A stretch of 24,179 nucleotides of DNA, from the NCBI GenBank assembly GCA_959602365.1, contig CAUGSS010000036.1, positions 1-24,179 of the forward strand, written 5' to 3'. The stretch is from an uncultured Eubacteriales bacterium. GTDB lineage: Bacteria > Bacillota > Clostridia > Oscillospirales > Oscillospiraceae. The notes under the pieces were generated by a model. It saw nothing but the letters and a program-made list of their open reading frames with translations. It did no database searches and was not told the DNA's origin. Shown here piece after piece: positions 6,343 through 14,432 of the stretch. Position 1 is the stretch's first letter. Every line of letters begins with the position of its first letter. A program made the position numbers and the translations under genes.

Positions 6343-8028
6343 TTATTCCACTTTGACTCCGGTCAGGATACTGCCCTCCCCGGGGTAATAGGTGATGGTG
6401 ACCCGGTCGCCCACGTCATAGGTGACCGCCTCCTGGCAGTCGGCAGCGGAGACGGCATAGAAAACGTCATCCCCCAGCGAGAAGTAGAAGATGGTGTTGC
6501 CCTCCACTACGGCGGAGCGAATATCGGCAACGGTGCCGGAAATCTCCTCCGTCTCACCCGTGTCCACGGTGGGGGCCGTGACCTGGACGCCATTTTCCAG
6601 GAGCAGCTGCTCATAGTTCTGCTGGCACTCGGCCACTGAGGTGCCGGTGGCGGTAATCTGATAATCGGCCACGTTGACCATGGCGTACATCTTCACCAGC
6701 TGTGCCGAGTCCTTCAGGGACATGAAATAGGTGGGCTGGTCGGAGATGTTCAGCAGGATGGGGAAGGTCGCGGTATAGTTCAGATGCTGCACCGCGCCCT
6801 GGGCCGAGGACATGGCGGAGTACTCGGTGGCGCCGGAGACCGGATAATAGCGGGCGTCCTTGGTGCGCTGGTTGATCAGGATAAAGCCAACATTGGACTG
6901 ATCCCCGCCGGCGGAGGTAACGCCGGTGTAGAGGTACACATCGTCATTCATGGCGATATAGTTGTATCCCTCCGTGGTGGTGGTGATCCCCTTCTGGCCC
7001 AACCAGGAGTTGATCCAGCCGTTGACCAGTTTGCCGTGATAGTTGTACTGGGTCACCAGCAGATCGGCGGAATAGACCCGGTCCACCCAGGTGGGCACCT
7101 CCTCCATATACTGGCTCTCGCCGGTGACCGCATTGACCAGCACGGCACCCTGATTGTCCGTTCCCCCGAACAGGCCGATGCGCCGCACCACCCGGGAGCA
7201 GATCCAGTAGGGCGTGCCCTCCTCGTCAATTTCGAAGTTTACGTCCCCAAACATCATGGTGGGATAACGGAAGCGCAGCAGCCGGTAGAGATTGCGGCCA
7301 AAGTGCTCCCCGGTGGAGTACTTCATCCCCTCCTCCAGCTGGACCAGGTCGGCCTCCTGGGTGACCATGTTGACAATGATATAGCCGGGCAGGCCCTGGG
7401 CACGGTTGTTAAACCACTTGATGATATTGCCGTAGACCAGCGGGGCGACCCGGACCGGCTCTCCCTGATAGTTGATCTGGGAATACTCCTCGTCGGAGAT
7501 CTCGAACTGGGAAACCAGGTTGCTGTCAGAGCCCAGAGCGCCCAGGGCTCTGCGGCCCAGCTGGACGCTGGAGTCCTTGTCCAGCATGGGGATCTCGCTG
7601 TAGGAGATTTCGGCCACGTCCTGGGTGAAGTCTCCATCCTGGACATCCAACAGGTTGTAATAACCCTTGGCGTGGAAAATGGGGGCAGAGATCAGACTGC
7701 CCACCAGACAGACGGCCAAAATGGCGCCGGCCAGGATCAGCGGCACCTTGCAGTTGGCTTTGAGGGCGCGGGGCACTTCCGTCACATCGCCCCGCTGCAC
7801 CCGCACCCCCATGGTGATCAGGCTGCTGGCCATATAGACCACCAAAAGGAGGATCAGAAACACCCAGAAGTCCCCGGACTGTGGATTGAGGGCAGGCAGG
7901 GCCATATAAAAATAGATGCCCCCAAACACAATGGTGACCAGCAGGCTGATCAATATCCCTTTCACAGAGACTGCCCGTTTGGAGACAGGCTCCGCTTTGA
8001 CTTTCTTTGCTTTCTTCTCTCGTGCCAT
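6343..8028 (-). CDS. Membrane-anchored protein of unknown function, 561 residues
   Basis: Not recognised by family. The first 20 residues are very basic and should stay in the cytosol. Three hydrophobic spans follow at about residues 24-46, 54-74 and 96-116. Then comes a long soluble domain (117-561) rich in strand-like sequence and aromatic residues (YWICSRVVRRIGLFGG, WVDRVYSADLLVTQY, GYNYIAMNDDVYLY), ending in a small beta-like domain with a YYPGEGS turn. With three spans this domain would lie outside the cell. The ATG at 8028 has AAGGAG nine to ten bases upstream; the in-frame extension to 8070 lacks support. It is a single-gene unit with its own terminator. Confidence 0.82.
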   Translation of the reverse strand: MAREKKAKKVKAEPVSKRAVSVKGILISLLVTIVFGGIYFYMALPALNPQSGDFWVFLILLLVVYMASSLITMGVRVQRGDVTEVPRALKANCKVPLILAGAILAVCLVGSLISAPIFHAKGYYNLLDVQDGDFTQDVAEISYSEIPMLDKDSSVQLGRRALGALGSDSNLVSQFEISDEEYSQINYQGEPVRVAPLVYGNIIKWFNNRAQGLPGYIIVNMVTQEADLVQLEEGMKYSTGEHFGRNLYRLLRFRYPTMMFGDVNFEIDEEGTPYWICSRVVRRIGLFGGTDNQGAVLVNAVTGESQYMEEVPTWVDRVYSADLLVTQYNYHGKLVNGWINSWLGQKGITTTTEGYNYIAMNDDVYLYTGVTSAGGDQSNVGFILINQRTKDARYYPVSGATEYSAMSSAQGAVQHLNYTATFPILLNISDQPTYFMSLKDSAQLVKMYAMVNVADYQITATGTSVAECQQNYEQLLLENGVQVTAPTVDTGETEEISGTVADIRSAVVEGNTIFYFSLGDDVFYAVSAADCQEAVTYDVGDRVTITYYPGEGSILTGVKVE

Positions 8029-8146
8029 AATTGTCTCTCCTTGTCTGACAGGCATTTTGCGCTCTCCCATCAGTTCACGGCTAGCATATCATATCGCACG
8101 GGGCGAAACAATAAAAGAAAGATTAAATTAAATTCCCCGTCCAGTC

Positions 8147-8177
8147 AAAGAGGGCGCGGCCTGCCGGCCGCGCCCTC
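8147..8177 (-). terminator. Probable terminator of the folate operon
   Basis: A perfect 12-bp GC-rich stem (8150-8161 with 8166-8177) and a 4-base loop directly after the folA stop, followed on the minus strand by only TTT. The stem is convincing, the T-run weak. Confidence 0.6.
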
Positions 8178-8179
8178 CT

Positions 8180-8665
8180 TCAGGACAGCTTCTGATAGCG
8201 GCAGAACCGAAAGCGCAGGCCCTGCCAGTTTTTCCACTCCGACGCCTCTGCCAGCCGCCAGTCGGGATTCCGATCCAGATTGGAGAGGAACCGGTCTCCC
8301 CCTCCGTCCGCATCCACCTGGGTAATCCAGGCGGTGCGGCACAGGGGCAAGAGCTGCCGGTAAACCGACGCTCCCCCCGCCACATAGAGCGACGGCTCTC
8401 CGCTGGCCGCCTCCAGCGCAGCGGAAATGGATGCAAATCCCCGCGCCGGCGCCGGGATGCACTCCGGCCGGCGGGTGAGCACATAATTGTTCCTTCCGGG
8501 CAGCGGCTTCCGGCCTGGAAAGGTGTGCAGCGTCTTGCGCCCATACAGGATGGCGTGGCCCAAAGTCAGCTGCTTAAAATGGGCCAAATCCTCCGGAATG
8601 GAAAACAGCAGCTCCTCCCCTCGGCCAATGGACCAGCACCGGTCCACCGCGGCAATCAGCTCCAT
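8180..8665 (-). CDS. folA: Dihydrofolate reductase
   Basis: A 161-residue cytosolic DHFR reducing dihydrofolate to tetrahydrofolate with NADPH. Seen: N-terminal strand MELIAAVDRCWSIG with the WSIG loop, the active-site acid D26 in IPEDLAHFK, GRKTLHTFPGRKPLPGR for NADPH binding, and AGGASVYRQLLP near residue 96. Length is normal. The ATG at 8665 has GGAGG five bases ahead, inside the end of folBK, and the two genes overlap by 10 bases. It is last in the folate operon. Confidence 0.93.
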   Translation of the reverse strand: MELIAAVDRCWSIGRGEELLFSIPEDLAHFKQLTLGHAILYGRKTLHTFPGRKPLPGRNNYVLTRRPECIPAPARGFASISAALEAASGEPSLYVAGGASVYRQLLPLCRTAWITQVDADGGGDRFLSNLDRNPDWRLAEASEWKNWQGLRFRFCRYQKLS

Positions 8666-9480
8666 GTCCCCTCCAGCTCCTGCCACAGCTGCAGCATGCT
8701 CTTATGGAACACCGGATGCTCCACATAGGGGGCGATCTCCGCCATGGGCCGGAGCACAAAGTCCCGGCGGTGCATGTCCGCATGGGGAATGGTCAGCTCT
8801 TTTGTATACATAATTATATTATCGTAGAGTAAAATGTCCAGATCCAGCGTGCGCGGCCCCCAGCGGACTTTGCGCTCCCGGCCCGCCTGCCCCTCCAGCC
8901 GGTGGAGCACTTGCAGCAGCTCCTCCGGAGTATAGAGTGTCTCCAGGCGGCAGACGCCGTTTAAAAAGTCGTCCTGCTCCACCCCGCCATAAGGCGCTGT
9001 GGTGATGAGGGTGGATACCCTCTTCAACCGGATGCACGCATCCCCCTCCAGCCCCGCCAGGGCAGAGCGGAGATACCCCTCCTTGTCCCCCAGGTTGCTC
9101 CCAAGGGCCACATAGGCGGTGTGCCAGCCGCGGCGGATGCACACCGAGACGCTCTCAAACTCCAGGTCAATGGGAGCGTCCGGCTTTTTCAGCTCCAGTT
9201 CCACCCCCCAAATACGGGGAAAGCGAAGCAGCAGCGCCCGGCAGGCCTGCTCCGCCGCCGCCTCCAGCAGCTGATAGGTGTTCTGTGTCAGAAAGTCCAC
9301 CAGGAACTCCGCCACTTCGGCATAGCTGGTGCTCTCCTGCAGCCTGTCACTCATGCCGGCGGCACGGGTATCCGTCTCCAGGCGGGCGGAGAGCACGAAG
9401 TACTGCCCCTTCTCCCGCTCAAAGTCAAACACCCCATGGCGGGCAAAAAAGCGCAGATTGGTGATGCAAATCTGATCCAT
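8656..9480 (-). CDS. folBK: Bifunctional dihydroneopterin aldolase / HPPK (FolB-FolK fusion)
   Basis: A 274-residue fusion doing two successive steps of pterin synthesis. Residues 1-117 are dihydroneopterin aldolase (NLRFFARHGVFDFER start, catalytic Lys in ELKKPDAPI near residue 99). Residues 120-274 are 6-hydroxymethyl-dihydropterin pyrophosphokinase: AYVALGSNLGDKEGYL, TAPYGGVEQDDFLNGV, RWGPRTLDLDILLYDN with the metal-binding Asp pair, and IPHADMHRRDFVLRPM. The ATG at 9480 shares one base with the folP stop (TGATG), so translation is probably coupled. Both domains look complete. Such fusions are known in other Firmicutes and in plants and fungi. Confidence 0.95.
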   Translation of the reverse strand: MDQICITNLRFFARHGVFDFEREKGQYFVLSARLETDTRAAGMSDRLQESTSYAEVAEFLVDFLTQNTYQLLEAAAEQACRALLLRFPRIWGVELELKKPDAPIDLEFESVSVCIRRGWHTAYVALGSNLGDKEGYLRSALAGLEGDACIRLKRVSTLITTAPYGGVEQDDFLNGVCRLETLYTPEELLQVLHRLEGQAGRERKVRWGPRTLDLDILLYDNIIMYTKELTIPHADMHRRDFVLRPMAEIAPYVEHPVFHKSMLQLWQELEGTWS

Positions 9481-10298
9481 CACTCCGCCTCCAAAATGGC
9501 CCGGGTCATGCGGATGGCCCTGACATGCTCTTTCACATCGTGAACCCGCACAAACATGCACCCCTTTTCCACCGCCAGCACCGTGGTGACCAGGGTGCCC
9601 TCCAGCCGTTCCTCCACCGGCAGCTTCAGGGCGTTGCCGATCACCGACTTCCGGCTGGCCCCCAGCAGCAGGGGCAGGTTAAAGCGCCGGAACTCCTCCA
9701 GATGATGAAGGACCGACAGATTGTGCTCAAAGGTCTTGCCAAAGCCGACGCCGGGGTCCAGGATGATTTTTTCCCGGTCAATGCCCGCCCCGTCGGCCAG
9801 GGACAAGGTCTCCTCCAGGTCGGCGCACATATCCGGAAGGAGTCGGCGGTAATCCGGCTCCTTCCGGTTGTGCATCAGGCAGCAGGCCGCTCCATGCCGG
9901 GCGATGACCGGCCCCATATTGGGGTCATACTTCAGGCCCCAGATATCGTTGATCAGGTCGGCCCCGGCCTCCAGTCCCGCCTCCGCCACGGCGCTCTTAT
10001 AGGTGTCCAGGGAGATGGGCACATCGAAACGGACGCGGACCGCCTCAATCACCGGCATCACCCGGTCGATCTCCTGCTGGTCGGGCAGCAGGGTATAGCC
10101 GGGCCGGGTGGACTCTCCGCCGATGTCCAGGATATCCATGCCCTCCCGGCACATCTGTTCAACATGGGCCAGGGCTGCGTCCATCCGGTTAAAGCGCCCG
10201 CCGTCCGAAAAAGAGTCCGGGGTAACGTTCAGAATCCCCATTACATAGGTGTGCCCAACCGTTTGAAAGGTTCGATTTCCGATTTTCATGGTGTCCAT
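9480..10298 (-). CDS. folP: Dihydropteroate synthase
   Basis: A 272-residue TIM-barrel enzyme joining p-aminobenzoate to hydroxymethyl-dihydropterin pyrophosphate; it is the sulfonamide target. All signature loops are present: MGILNVTPDSFSDGG, DIGGESTRPG, LINDIWGLKYDPN, DPGVGFGKTFEHN, LLGASRKSVIG and the C-terminal VRVHDV. The start ATG at 10298 has GGAG eleven bases ahead; a second ATG at 10289 is the alternative. It begins five bases after the HD gene stop and ends by sharing a base with folBK. Confidence 0.95.
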   Translation of the reverse strand: MDTMKIGNRTFQTVGHTYVMGILNVTPDSFSDGGRFNRMDAALAHVEQMCREGMDILDIGGESTRPGYTLLPDQQEIDRVMPVIEAVRVRFDVPISLDTYKSAVAEAGLEAGADLINDIWGLKYDPNMGPVIARHGAACCLMHNRKEPDYRRLLPDMCADLEETLSLADGAGIDREKIILDPGVGFGKTFEHNLSVLHHLEEFRRFNLPLLLGASRKSVIGNALKLPVEERLEGTLVTTVLAVEKGCMFVRVHDVKEHVRAIRMTRAILEAE

Positions 10299-10303
10299 AC
10301 AAT

Positions 10304-10780
10304 TCAATACTCCAGGGAAAAATTCTTTTGCTCTTCCGGCCAGTTGCACTCCTTCACAGCGGAGCAGGCAAAACAGGGCCGGCTCATTTTGTCCGCCCGG
10401 TACAGCAGACGCCCCAGATCAGAGGCGCTCTCCCCCGTCCGGTGGGCCGTAATGGCCTCCACGATCTCCGCGGCCTCCCAGAGCATAAAACCACAGTCGG
10501 CCAGAATCGGAAGGGCCAGATCCACGGCGGCCTCCTCATGGGGCGTTCCGTCGGCGTATTGCGCCCCACGCCCGATGTCGTGCAGCAGTGCAGAGGCGTA
10601 GATCAACTCCCGGGAGAGGTCCAAGCCCTCCTCCCGGGCATAGATCAGCGTCAAACGGGCCACGCTGAGCAGGTGGTCCAGGCCGTGCCGGCAAAAGGCC
10701 CGGTTCGCCTCCAGCCGGTCAATCTCCTCCAGCGCGCGGCGAAACTCCGGGTGCTTCAAAATCTGATTGATCCGCTCCAT
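10304..10780 (-). CDS. HD-domain phosphohydrolase inside the folate operon
   Basis: A 158-residue HD-superfamily protein. Metal ligands can be placed: H32 in CRHGLDH, the H67-D68 doublet in ALLHDIGR, candidate His residues at 81 and 113, and D130 in RADKMSR. Such proteins hydrolyse phosphoester or nucleotide bonds. Right after the last ligand are three cysteines (C136, C139, C145, pattern C-x2-C-x5-C). The ATG shares a base with the folE stop (TGATG). Position between folE and folP suggests, but does not prove, a job in pterin metabolism, perhaps the dihydroneopterin triphosphate dephosphorylation for which no Nudix gene is present here. Confidence 0.85.
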   Translation of the reverse strand: MERINQILKHPEFRRALEEIDRLEANRAFCRHGLDHLLSVARLTLIYAREEGLDLSRELIYASALLHDIGRGAQYADGTPHEEAAVDLALPILADCGFMLWEAAEIVEAITAHRTGESASDLGRLLYRADKMSRPCFACSAVKECNWPEEQKNFSLEY

Positions 10781-11334
10781 CACTTCACCATCCGAAAGAA
10801 CCGCTCCTGCAGCGCCTCGTCCTCCTCAAAACAACCCCGCCGTGCCAGGGTTACGGTCTGAGTTCCCGGCTTGCGCACTCCCCGCATGGTCATGCACATA
10901 TGCTCTGCCTCCAGCATCACCATAACCCCCTTGGGGTGGAGCACATCCATCACGGCATCACAGATCTGAGCGGTCATCCGCTCCTGAATCTGGGGGCGGC
11001 GGGCAAACACCTCCACAGTGCGGGCCAGTTTGCTGATACCCACGACCCGGCCGTCCGGGATATAGGCGATGTGGGCCTTTCCGAAGAAGGGCAGCAGGTG
11101 GTGTTCACAGACAGAGTGGAATGTGATGTCCTTTTCCACCACCATCTCGCTGCCGTTCACGGCGAAGGTCTTGCTCAGATGTTCCTCCGGGGCAGCCTCC
11201 AGGCCGCCAAACACCTCCCGGCACATCCTGGCAATGCGCTCCGGCGTCTCCGCCAGTCCCTCCCGTTCCGGGTCCTCTCCAATCCCCTCCAGCAGCAGCC
11301 GCACCGCCTGCCGGATCTTTGCTTCATCTATCAT
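10780..11334 (-). CDS. folE: GTP cyclohydrolase I
   Basis: A 184-residue enzyme converting GTP to 7,8-dihydroneopterin triphosphate, the entry to folate synthesis. The zinc site is complete: C76 and H79 in SVCEHHLLPF and C147 in AEHMCMTM. PDGRVVGISKLAR and RPQIQERMTAQI are also typical. The ATG at 11334 gives normal length; a TTG fifteen bases upstream is possible. It heads the folate operon, about 70 bases from a consensus promoter. The leader holds a GC-rich inverted repeat (CCCCGGC/GCCGGGG); I saw no THF riboswitch. Confidence 0.96.
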   Translation of the reverse strand: MIDEAKIRQAVRLLLEGIGEDPEREGLAETPERIARMCREVFGGLEAAPEEHLSKTFAVNGSEMVVEKDITFHSVCEHHLLPFFGKAHIAYIPDGRVVGISKLARTVEVFARRPQIQERMTAQICDAVMDVLHPKGVMVMLEAEHMCMTMRGVRKPGTQTVTLARRGCFEEDEALQERFFRMVK

Positions 11335-11413
11335 AGCCTTCACTTCCAACTTGTTTCATCGCTTCACAGCGCCCCGGCCGGAAAGCTGAGCCGCTGCCGC
11401 CGGGGATGCGGAT

Positions 11414-11442
11414 ATTATAGCGCATGTTTTCCCCAATGTAAA
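11414..11442 (-). promoter_or_regulatory. Folate operon promoter
   Basis: Minus strand: -35 TTTACA (11437-11442), 17-base spacer, perfect -10 TATAAT (11414-11419). It drives folE-HD-folP-folBK-folA. Confidence 0.9.
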
Positions 11443-11514
11443 ATCAAATCGCACTTTTACGCCCCCATTTCGCCCGCTGTCTCGGATCAGCGCGGCGATA
11501 TTCCGCAAACCCGG

Positions 11515-11543
11515 TTGACGCCGGACGGAAGGCGGGGTACAAT
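11515..11543 (+). promoter_or_regulatory. Promoter of the threonine aldolase-like/VOC pair
   Basis: -35 TTGACG (11515-11520), 17-base spacer, -10 TACAAT (11538-11543). It faces away from the folate promoter about 70 bases to the left. Confidence 0.85.
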
Positions 11544-11612
11544 CAAGGTCAGATCAGACAAGCTGTGCCCCTCCCCACCCCGGGAGGCTGGGGCAAACAA
11601 GGAGTAAAGCCC

Positions 11613-12659
11613 ATGGATCTCTTTACCTGTGACTATACCGAAGGCTGTCATCCTGCCATTCTGGAGGCTTTACAGCACACCAATTTAGAGCAAACCCCAG
11701 GCTACGGCACCGACTCCCACTGTGCCCGGGCCGCCGCGCTGATCCGGGAGGCCTGCGCCGCCCCGGAGAGTGCCGTCTACTTTCTGGCCGGGGGCACCCA
11801 AACCAACCTGACGGTGATCGCCGCCCTGCTGCGGCCCTATCAGGGCGTGCTCTGCGCCGACTCCGGCCATATCAACGTCCACGAGACCGGCGCGGTGGAG
11901 GCCACCGGCCACAAAGTGCTCCCGCTGCCGGGGCAGCAGGGCAAGATCACAGCGGAGCAAATCCGCGCCGCCCTCAGGGCGCACCAGAAGGACGCCAGTG
12001 CCGAGCACACGGTACAGCCCGGCATGGTCTACCTCTCCCATCCCACGGAGTACGGCACCCTGTACACGAAATCGGAGTTGAGCGAAATCGCCCTGGTATG
12101 CGGCCAATACGGTCTCCCGCTGTTTGTGGACGGGGCGCGGCTGGGTTACGGCCTGGCCGCCGACGGCACCGACGTGACCCTGGCCGACCTGGCCCGGCTG
12201 GCCGATGTATTCTATATCGGCGGCACCAAGGTGGGGGCCCTGTTCGGCGAGGCGGTGGTCTTCCGGAGCGCCGCCCTCTGCCCTCAATTCCGCTATCTGA
12301 TCAAACAGCGGGGCGGCATGCTGGCCAAGGGCAGGCTGCTGGGCATTCAGTTTGAAACCCTCTTTGAGCATGGGCTCTACCTGCAGCTGGGCAGACATGG
12401 CGACGAGACAGCCTACCAGGTGCGGGATATCTTCCGCAGGGCGGGCTGCCCGCTGCTGTTTGACTCCCCCACCAATCAGCAGTTCCCCATTCTCTCCGCG
12501 GCCGCATACGCCAAGCTGGAGCATACCGCCCGGGGAGAGTTCTGGTGCAAGGTGGACCAGCAGCACAATGCCTATCGCTTCTGCACCAGCTGGGCCACCA
12601 CACCGGAGGCTGTGGCGCGTCTGGACGCGGCAGCAAACACAATCGGCGCGCTGTATTGA
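11613..12659 (+). CDS. Low-specificity L-threonine aldolase family PLP enzyme
   Basis: A 348-residue fold-type I PLP enzyme of the beta-eliminating lyase/threonine aldolase group, which splits threonine or allo-threonine to glycine and acetaldehyde. Visible: the N-terminal SDNxxG-like region (DYTEGCHPAILEAL), YFLAGGTQTNL at the cofactor phosphate site, the cofactor-contacting D173 in FVDGARLGYG, and the Schiff-base lysine K206 in YIGGTKVGAL. The ATG at 11613 has AAGGAG eight bases ahead; the upstream extension has none. It is followed 27 bases later by a VOC protein in the same unit. Exact substrate is not certain. Confidence 0.88.
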   Translation: MDLFTCDYTEGCHPAILEALQHTNLEQTPGYGTDSHCARAAALIREACAAPESAVYFLAGGTQTNLTVIAALLRPYQGVLCADSGHINVHETGAVEATGHKVLPLPGQQGKITAEQIRAALRAHQKDASAEHTVQPGMVYLSHPTEYGTLYTKSELSEIALVCGQYGLPLFVDGARLGYGLAADGTDVTLADLARLADVFYIGGTKVGALFGEAVVFRSAALCPQFRYLIKQRGGMLAKGRLLGIQFETLFEHGLYLQLGRHGDETAYQVRDIFRRAGCPLLFDSPTNQQFPILSAAAYAKLEHTARGEFWCKVDQQHNAYRFCTSWATTPEAVARLDAAANTIGALY

Positions 12660-12686
12660 GCGCCCCACCGAGAAAGGAGCAGCATT

Positions 12687-13061
12687 ATGGATTTGCGCAT
12701 CATCCACCACAACCACAATGTGGCCAATCTGGAGACCTCCATCGCCTTCTACGAAAAGGCGCTGGGTCTGCATGAAAAGCGCCGCAAGACCGCCCAGGAC
12801 GGCTCCTATATCATCGTCTATATGGGGGCCAGGGAGGACAATTTCGAGATTGAATTGACCTGGCTGCGGGACCACCCGGAGCACTATGATCTGGGCGAAT
12901 GTGAATTCCATCTGGCGTTCGGCACAGATCCGGAGGAATTTGAAGCGGTGCACCGGCTCCACCAGGAGATGGGCTGCATCTGCTTTGAAAACCCCAAGAT
13001 GGGCATTTACTTTATCGAGGATCCGGACGGGTACTGGCTGGAAATCGTCCCCCACAAATAA
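12687..13061 (+). CDS. VOC/glyoxalase I family protein
   Basis: A 124-residue vicinal-oxygen-chelate protein with two beta-alpha-beta-beta-beta modules: NVANLETSIAFYEKALGL opens the first and the C-terminal IYFIEDPDGYWLEIV is the standard motif carrying a metal-binding Glu. The members include lactoylglutathione lyase (methylglyoxal removal) and many other lyases and isomerases; length and motif fit lactoylglutathione lyase-like proteins. AAAGGAG lies seven bases before the ATG. It shares a transcript with the threonine aldolase-like gene, and a terminator starts 17 bases after its stop. Confidence 0.87.
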   Translation: MDLRIIHHNHNVANLETSIAFYEKALGLHEKRRKTAQDGSYIIVYMGAREDNFEIELTWLRDHPEHYDLGECEFHLAFGTDPEEFEAVHRLHQEMGCICFENPKMGIYFIEDPDGYWLEIVPHK

Positions 13062-13078
13062 GCAGGATAAAAGACAAA

Positions 13079-13117
13079 GCGTGCCCTGTCATCAGACAGG
13101 GCACGCTTTATTTTATT
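13079..13117. terminator. Bidirectional terminator between convergent genes
   Basis: A perfect 12-bp stem (13079-13090 with 13095-13106) with loop ATCA. Rightward it is followed by TTTATTTTATTTAT, leftward by TTTGTCTTTTAT. It sits exactly between the stops of the VOC gene (+) and the phosphatase gene (-), and can serve both. Confidence 0.93.
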
Positions 13118-13569
13118 TATGAGGTCAGCTCCTCCAGCAGGGCCTGGCAGCCGGCCAGCACGTCCCGCCAGGTCGCCTCAAAGTCCCCGGTATACCAGGG
13201 ATCCGCCACATCCCCCGGACGGCCGGTATGTTCCAGCAGCAGCGATACTTTCCCCTCCGGATCCTCCCCCACAAACCGGCGCAGATTGCGCAGATTATTG
13301 CGATCCATGGCGATCAGATAGTCGTAGTCATCGTAGTCCCGGCGGGTAATCTGCCTGGCGGTCTTACCGGCGCAGGAGATCCCATGCTCGGCCAGTTTGC
13401 GCCGAGCCGGGGGATAGACCGGATTGCCGATCTCCTCCGTGCTGGTGGCGGCAGAGGCAATTTCAAAGCTGCCGGCCAGACCGGCCTTGTCCACCAGATC
13501 CTTCATCACAAACTCCGCCATAGGACTGCGGCAGATATTGCCGTGACAGATAAATAAAACCTTGATCAT
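13117..13569 (-). CDS. Low-molecular-weight protein-tyrosine phosphatase
   Basis: A 150-residue cytosolic phosphatase. The P-loop C-x5-R is at C8-R14 (CHGNICRS), and the general acid D123 sits in VADPWYTGDF. These enzymes dephosphorylate tyrosine (or arginine, as in YwlE) residues; the sequence does not decide which. The ATG at 13569 gives the canonical start right before the P-loop strand; a longer in-frame extension crosses the promoter. Only a weak AAAGGG site is seen upstream. It is a single-gene unit closing the core-genome part of the window. Confidence 0.93.
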   Translation of the reverse strand: MIKVLFICHGNICRSPMAEFVMKDLVDKAGLAGSFEIASAATSTEEIGNPVYPPARRKLAEHGISCAGKTARQITRRDYDDYDYLIAMDRNNLRNLRRFVGEDPEGKVSLLLEHTGRPGDVADPWYTGDFEATWRDVLAGCQALLEELTS

Positions 13570-13608
13570 CGTGTTCGTATCCCTTTCTGGATGGATTTTG
13601 TCCCGCTG

Positions 13609-13617
13609 ATTATACCA
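13609..13617 (-). promoter_or_regulatory. Extended -10 promoter of the phosphatase gene
   Basis: Minus strand TGGTATAAT: a perfect -10 (13609-13614) preceded by the TGn extension. No good -35 hexamer is placed at 16-18 bases, as is usual for extended -10 promoters. Confidence 0.7.
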
Positions 13618-13793
13618 CAGAAAATCAGTCATTTGCACGAACAATTCTTCCAGAAACGGTCCGGGAGGCAATATTTTGCTGTCGCCCTCTGATGCCGGAG
13701 TGCAAAAGGGAGCAGAGATGTCAACGGCGGCGCATATGCGCCGTTCATCTTGACCGTTGTCTGGCTCGAACAGTTTTTTCCAACAGATCGGCC

Positions 13794-14432
13794 TTACAAG
13801 TCGACCTTTTCAAAGCGTTTTGCCGAAATCCGATATGCAAACAGCATGAATATGCCATAGCAGACAATCCCGACGATTAAAATCGGCAACTGTGTCAGCA
13901 AATGCTTTGGCTGGCAGCTATCCATCCAAGCAAGTGCCGGAATGTGTGCGGCGGCTTCTATTGCTACCATGAGAAGAACCATAGGAATTGCTGCAAGAAC
14001 AAATGATTTTCCGACCTTGTAACCGTTTATATAAAATGCCGTGAGAAATACCAAATCAAACACCGCATATAAGATAAATCCAAAACCATACCACGCAACC
14101 GTCGCGTCTAACCCTACAGGATTATTTGCTATATTCATGGTATTTCGCAAAAGTGTAAACGGGACAGAAAGAAGCAGTTGAAACAGCTGAAAGGAAGCTG
14201 TAAGCAGGCATTTCCCTAGAACACTCTCCCGTTTTGTCACTGGTAAAACGGCTGTGTACCAAATGTCATTCGTTTCTCGCGCATTCAAAAAAGTGATGTA
14301 TGGTGCCAAACAGCCAAACATAAAAATAACACTGTAAGGATAGGACGGCACCAGAACAAGGCATCCCAAAAAGGCAAAAATAATCGAGGTTGGATGGGCT
14401 GCAAGCCTCATTTCTTTATACAGCAATGTCAT
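13794..14432 (-). CDS. ABC-2 type transporter permease
   Basis: A 212-residue integral membrane protein with about six hydrophobic spans, in the ABC-2 permease group that works with BcrA-like ATPases, often for antimicrobial peptide export or immunity. ARETNDIWYTAVLPVTKRESVLGK between the second and third span is the usual cytosolic segment of this group. The start at 14432 overlaps the 3' end of the ATPase fragment by 17 bases, as in an intact operon. The DNA is visibly richer in AT than the core genes to the left. Since its ATPase is broken, it is probably non-functional unless another ATPase helps. Confidence 0.82.
   Translation of the reverse strand: MTLLYKEMRLAAHPTSIIFAFLGCLVLVPSYPYSVIFMFGCLAPYITFLNARETNDIWYTAVLPVTKRESVLGKCLLTASFQLFQLLLSVPFTLLRNTMNIANNPVGLDATVAWYGFGFILYAVFDLVFLTAFYINGYKVGKSFVLAAIPMVLLMVAIEAAAHIPALAWMDSCQPKHLLTQLPILIVGIVCYGIFMLFAYRISAKRFEKVDL

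Noticed and set aside
11335..11410. Tetrahydrofolate riboswitch in the folE leader
   Set aside because: The short leader has a GC-rich inverted repeat but I could not place THF-riboswitch core motifs, and about 70 nt is too short for a full aptamer plus expression platform.
13719..13754. Hairpin around GCGCATATGCGC between the phosphatase and ABC genes
   Set aside because: Imperfect stem with a 3-base bulge and no T-run on either strand, so it is not supported as a terminator; no regulator context.
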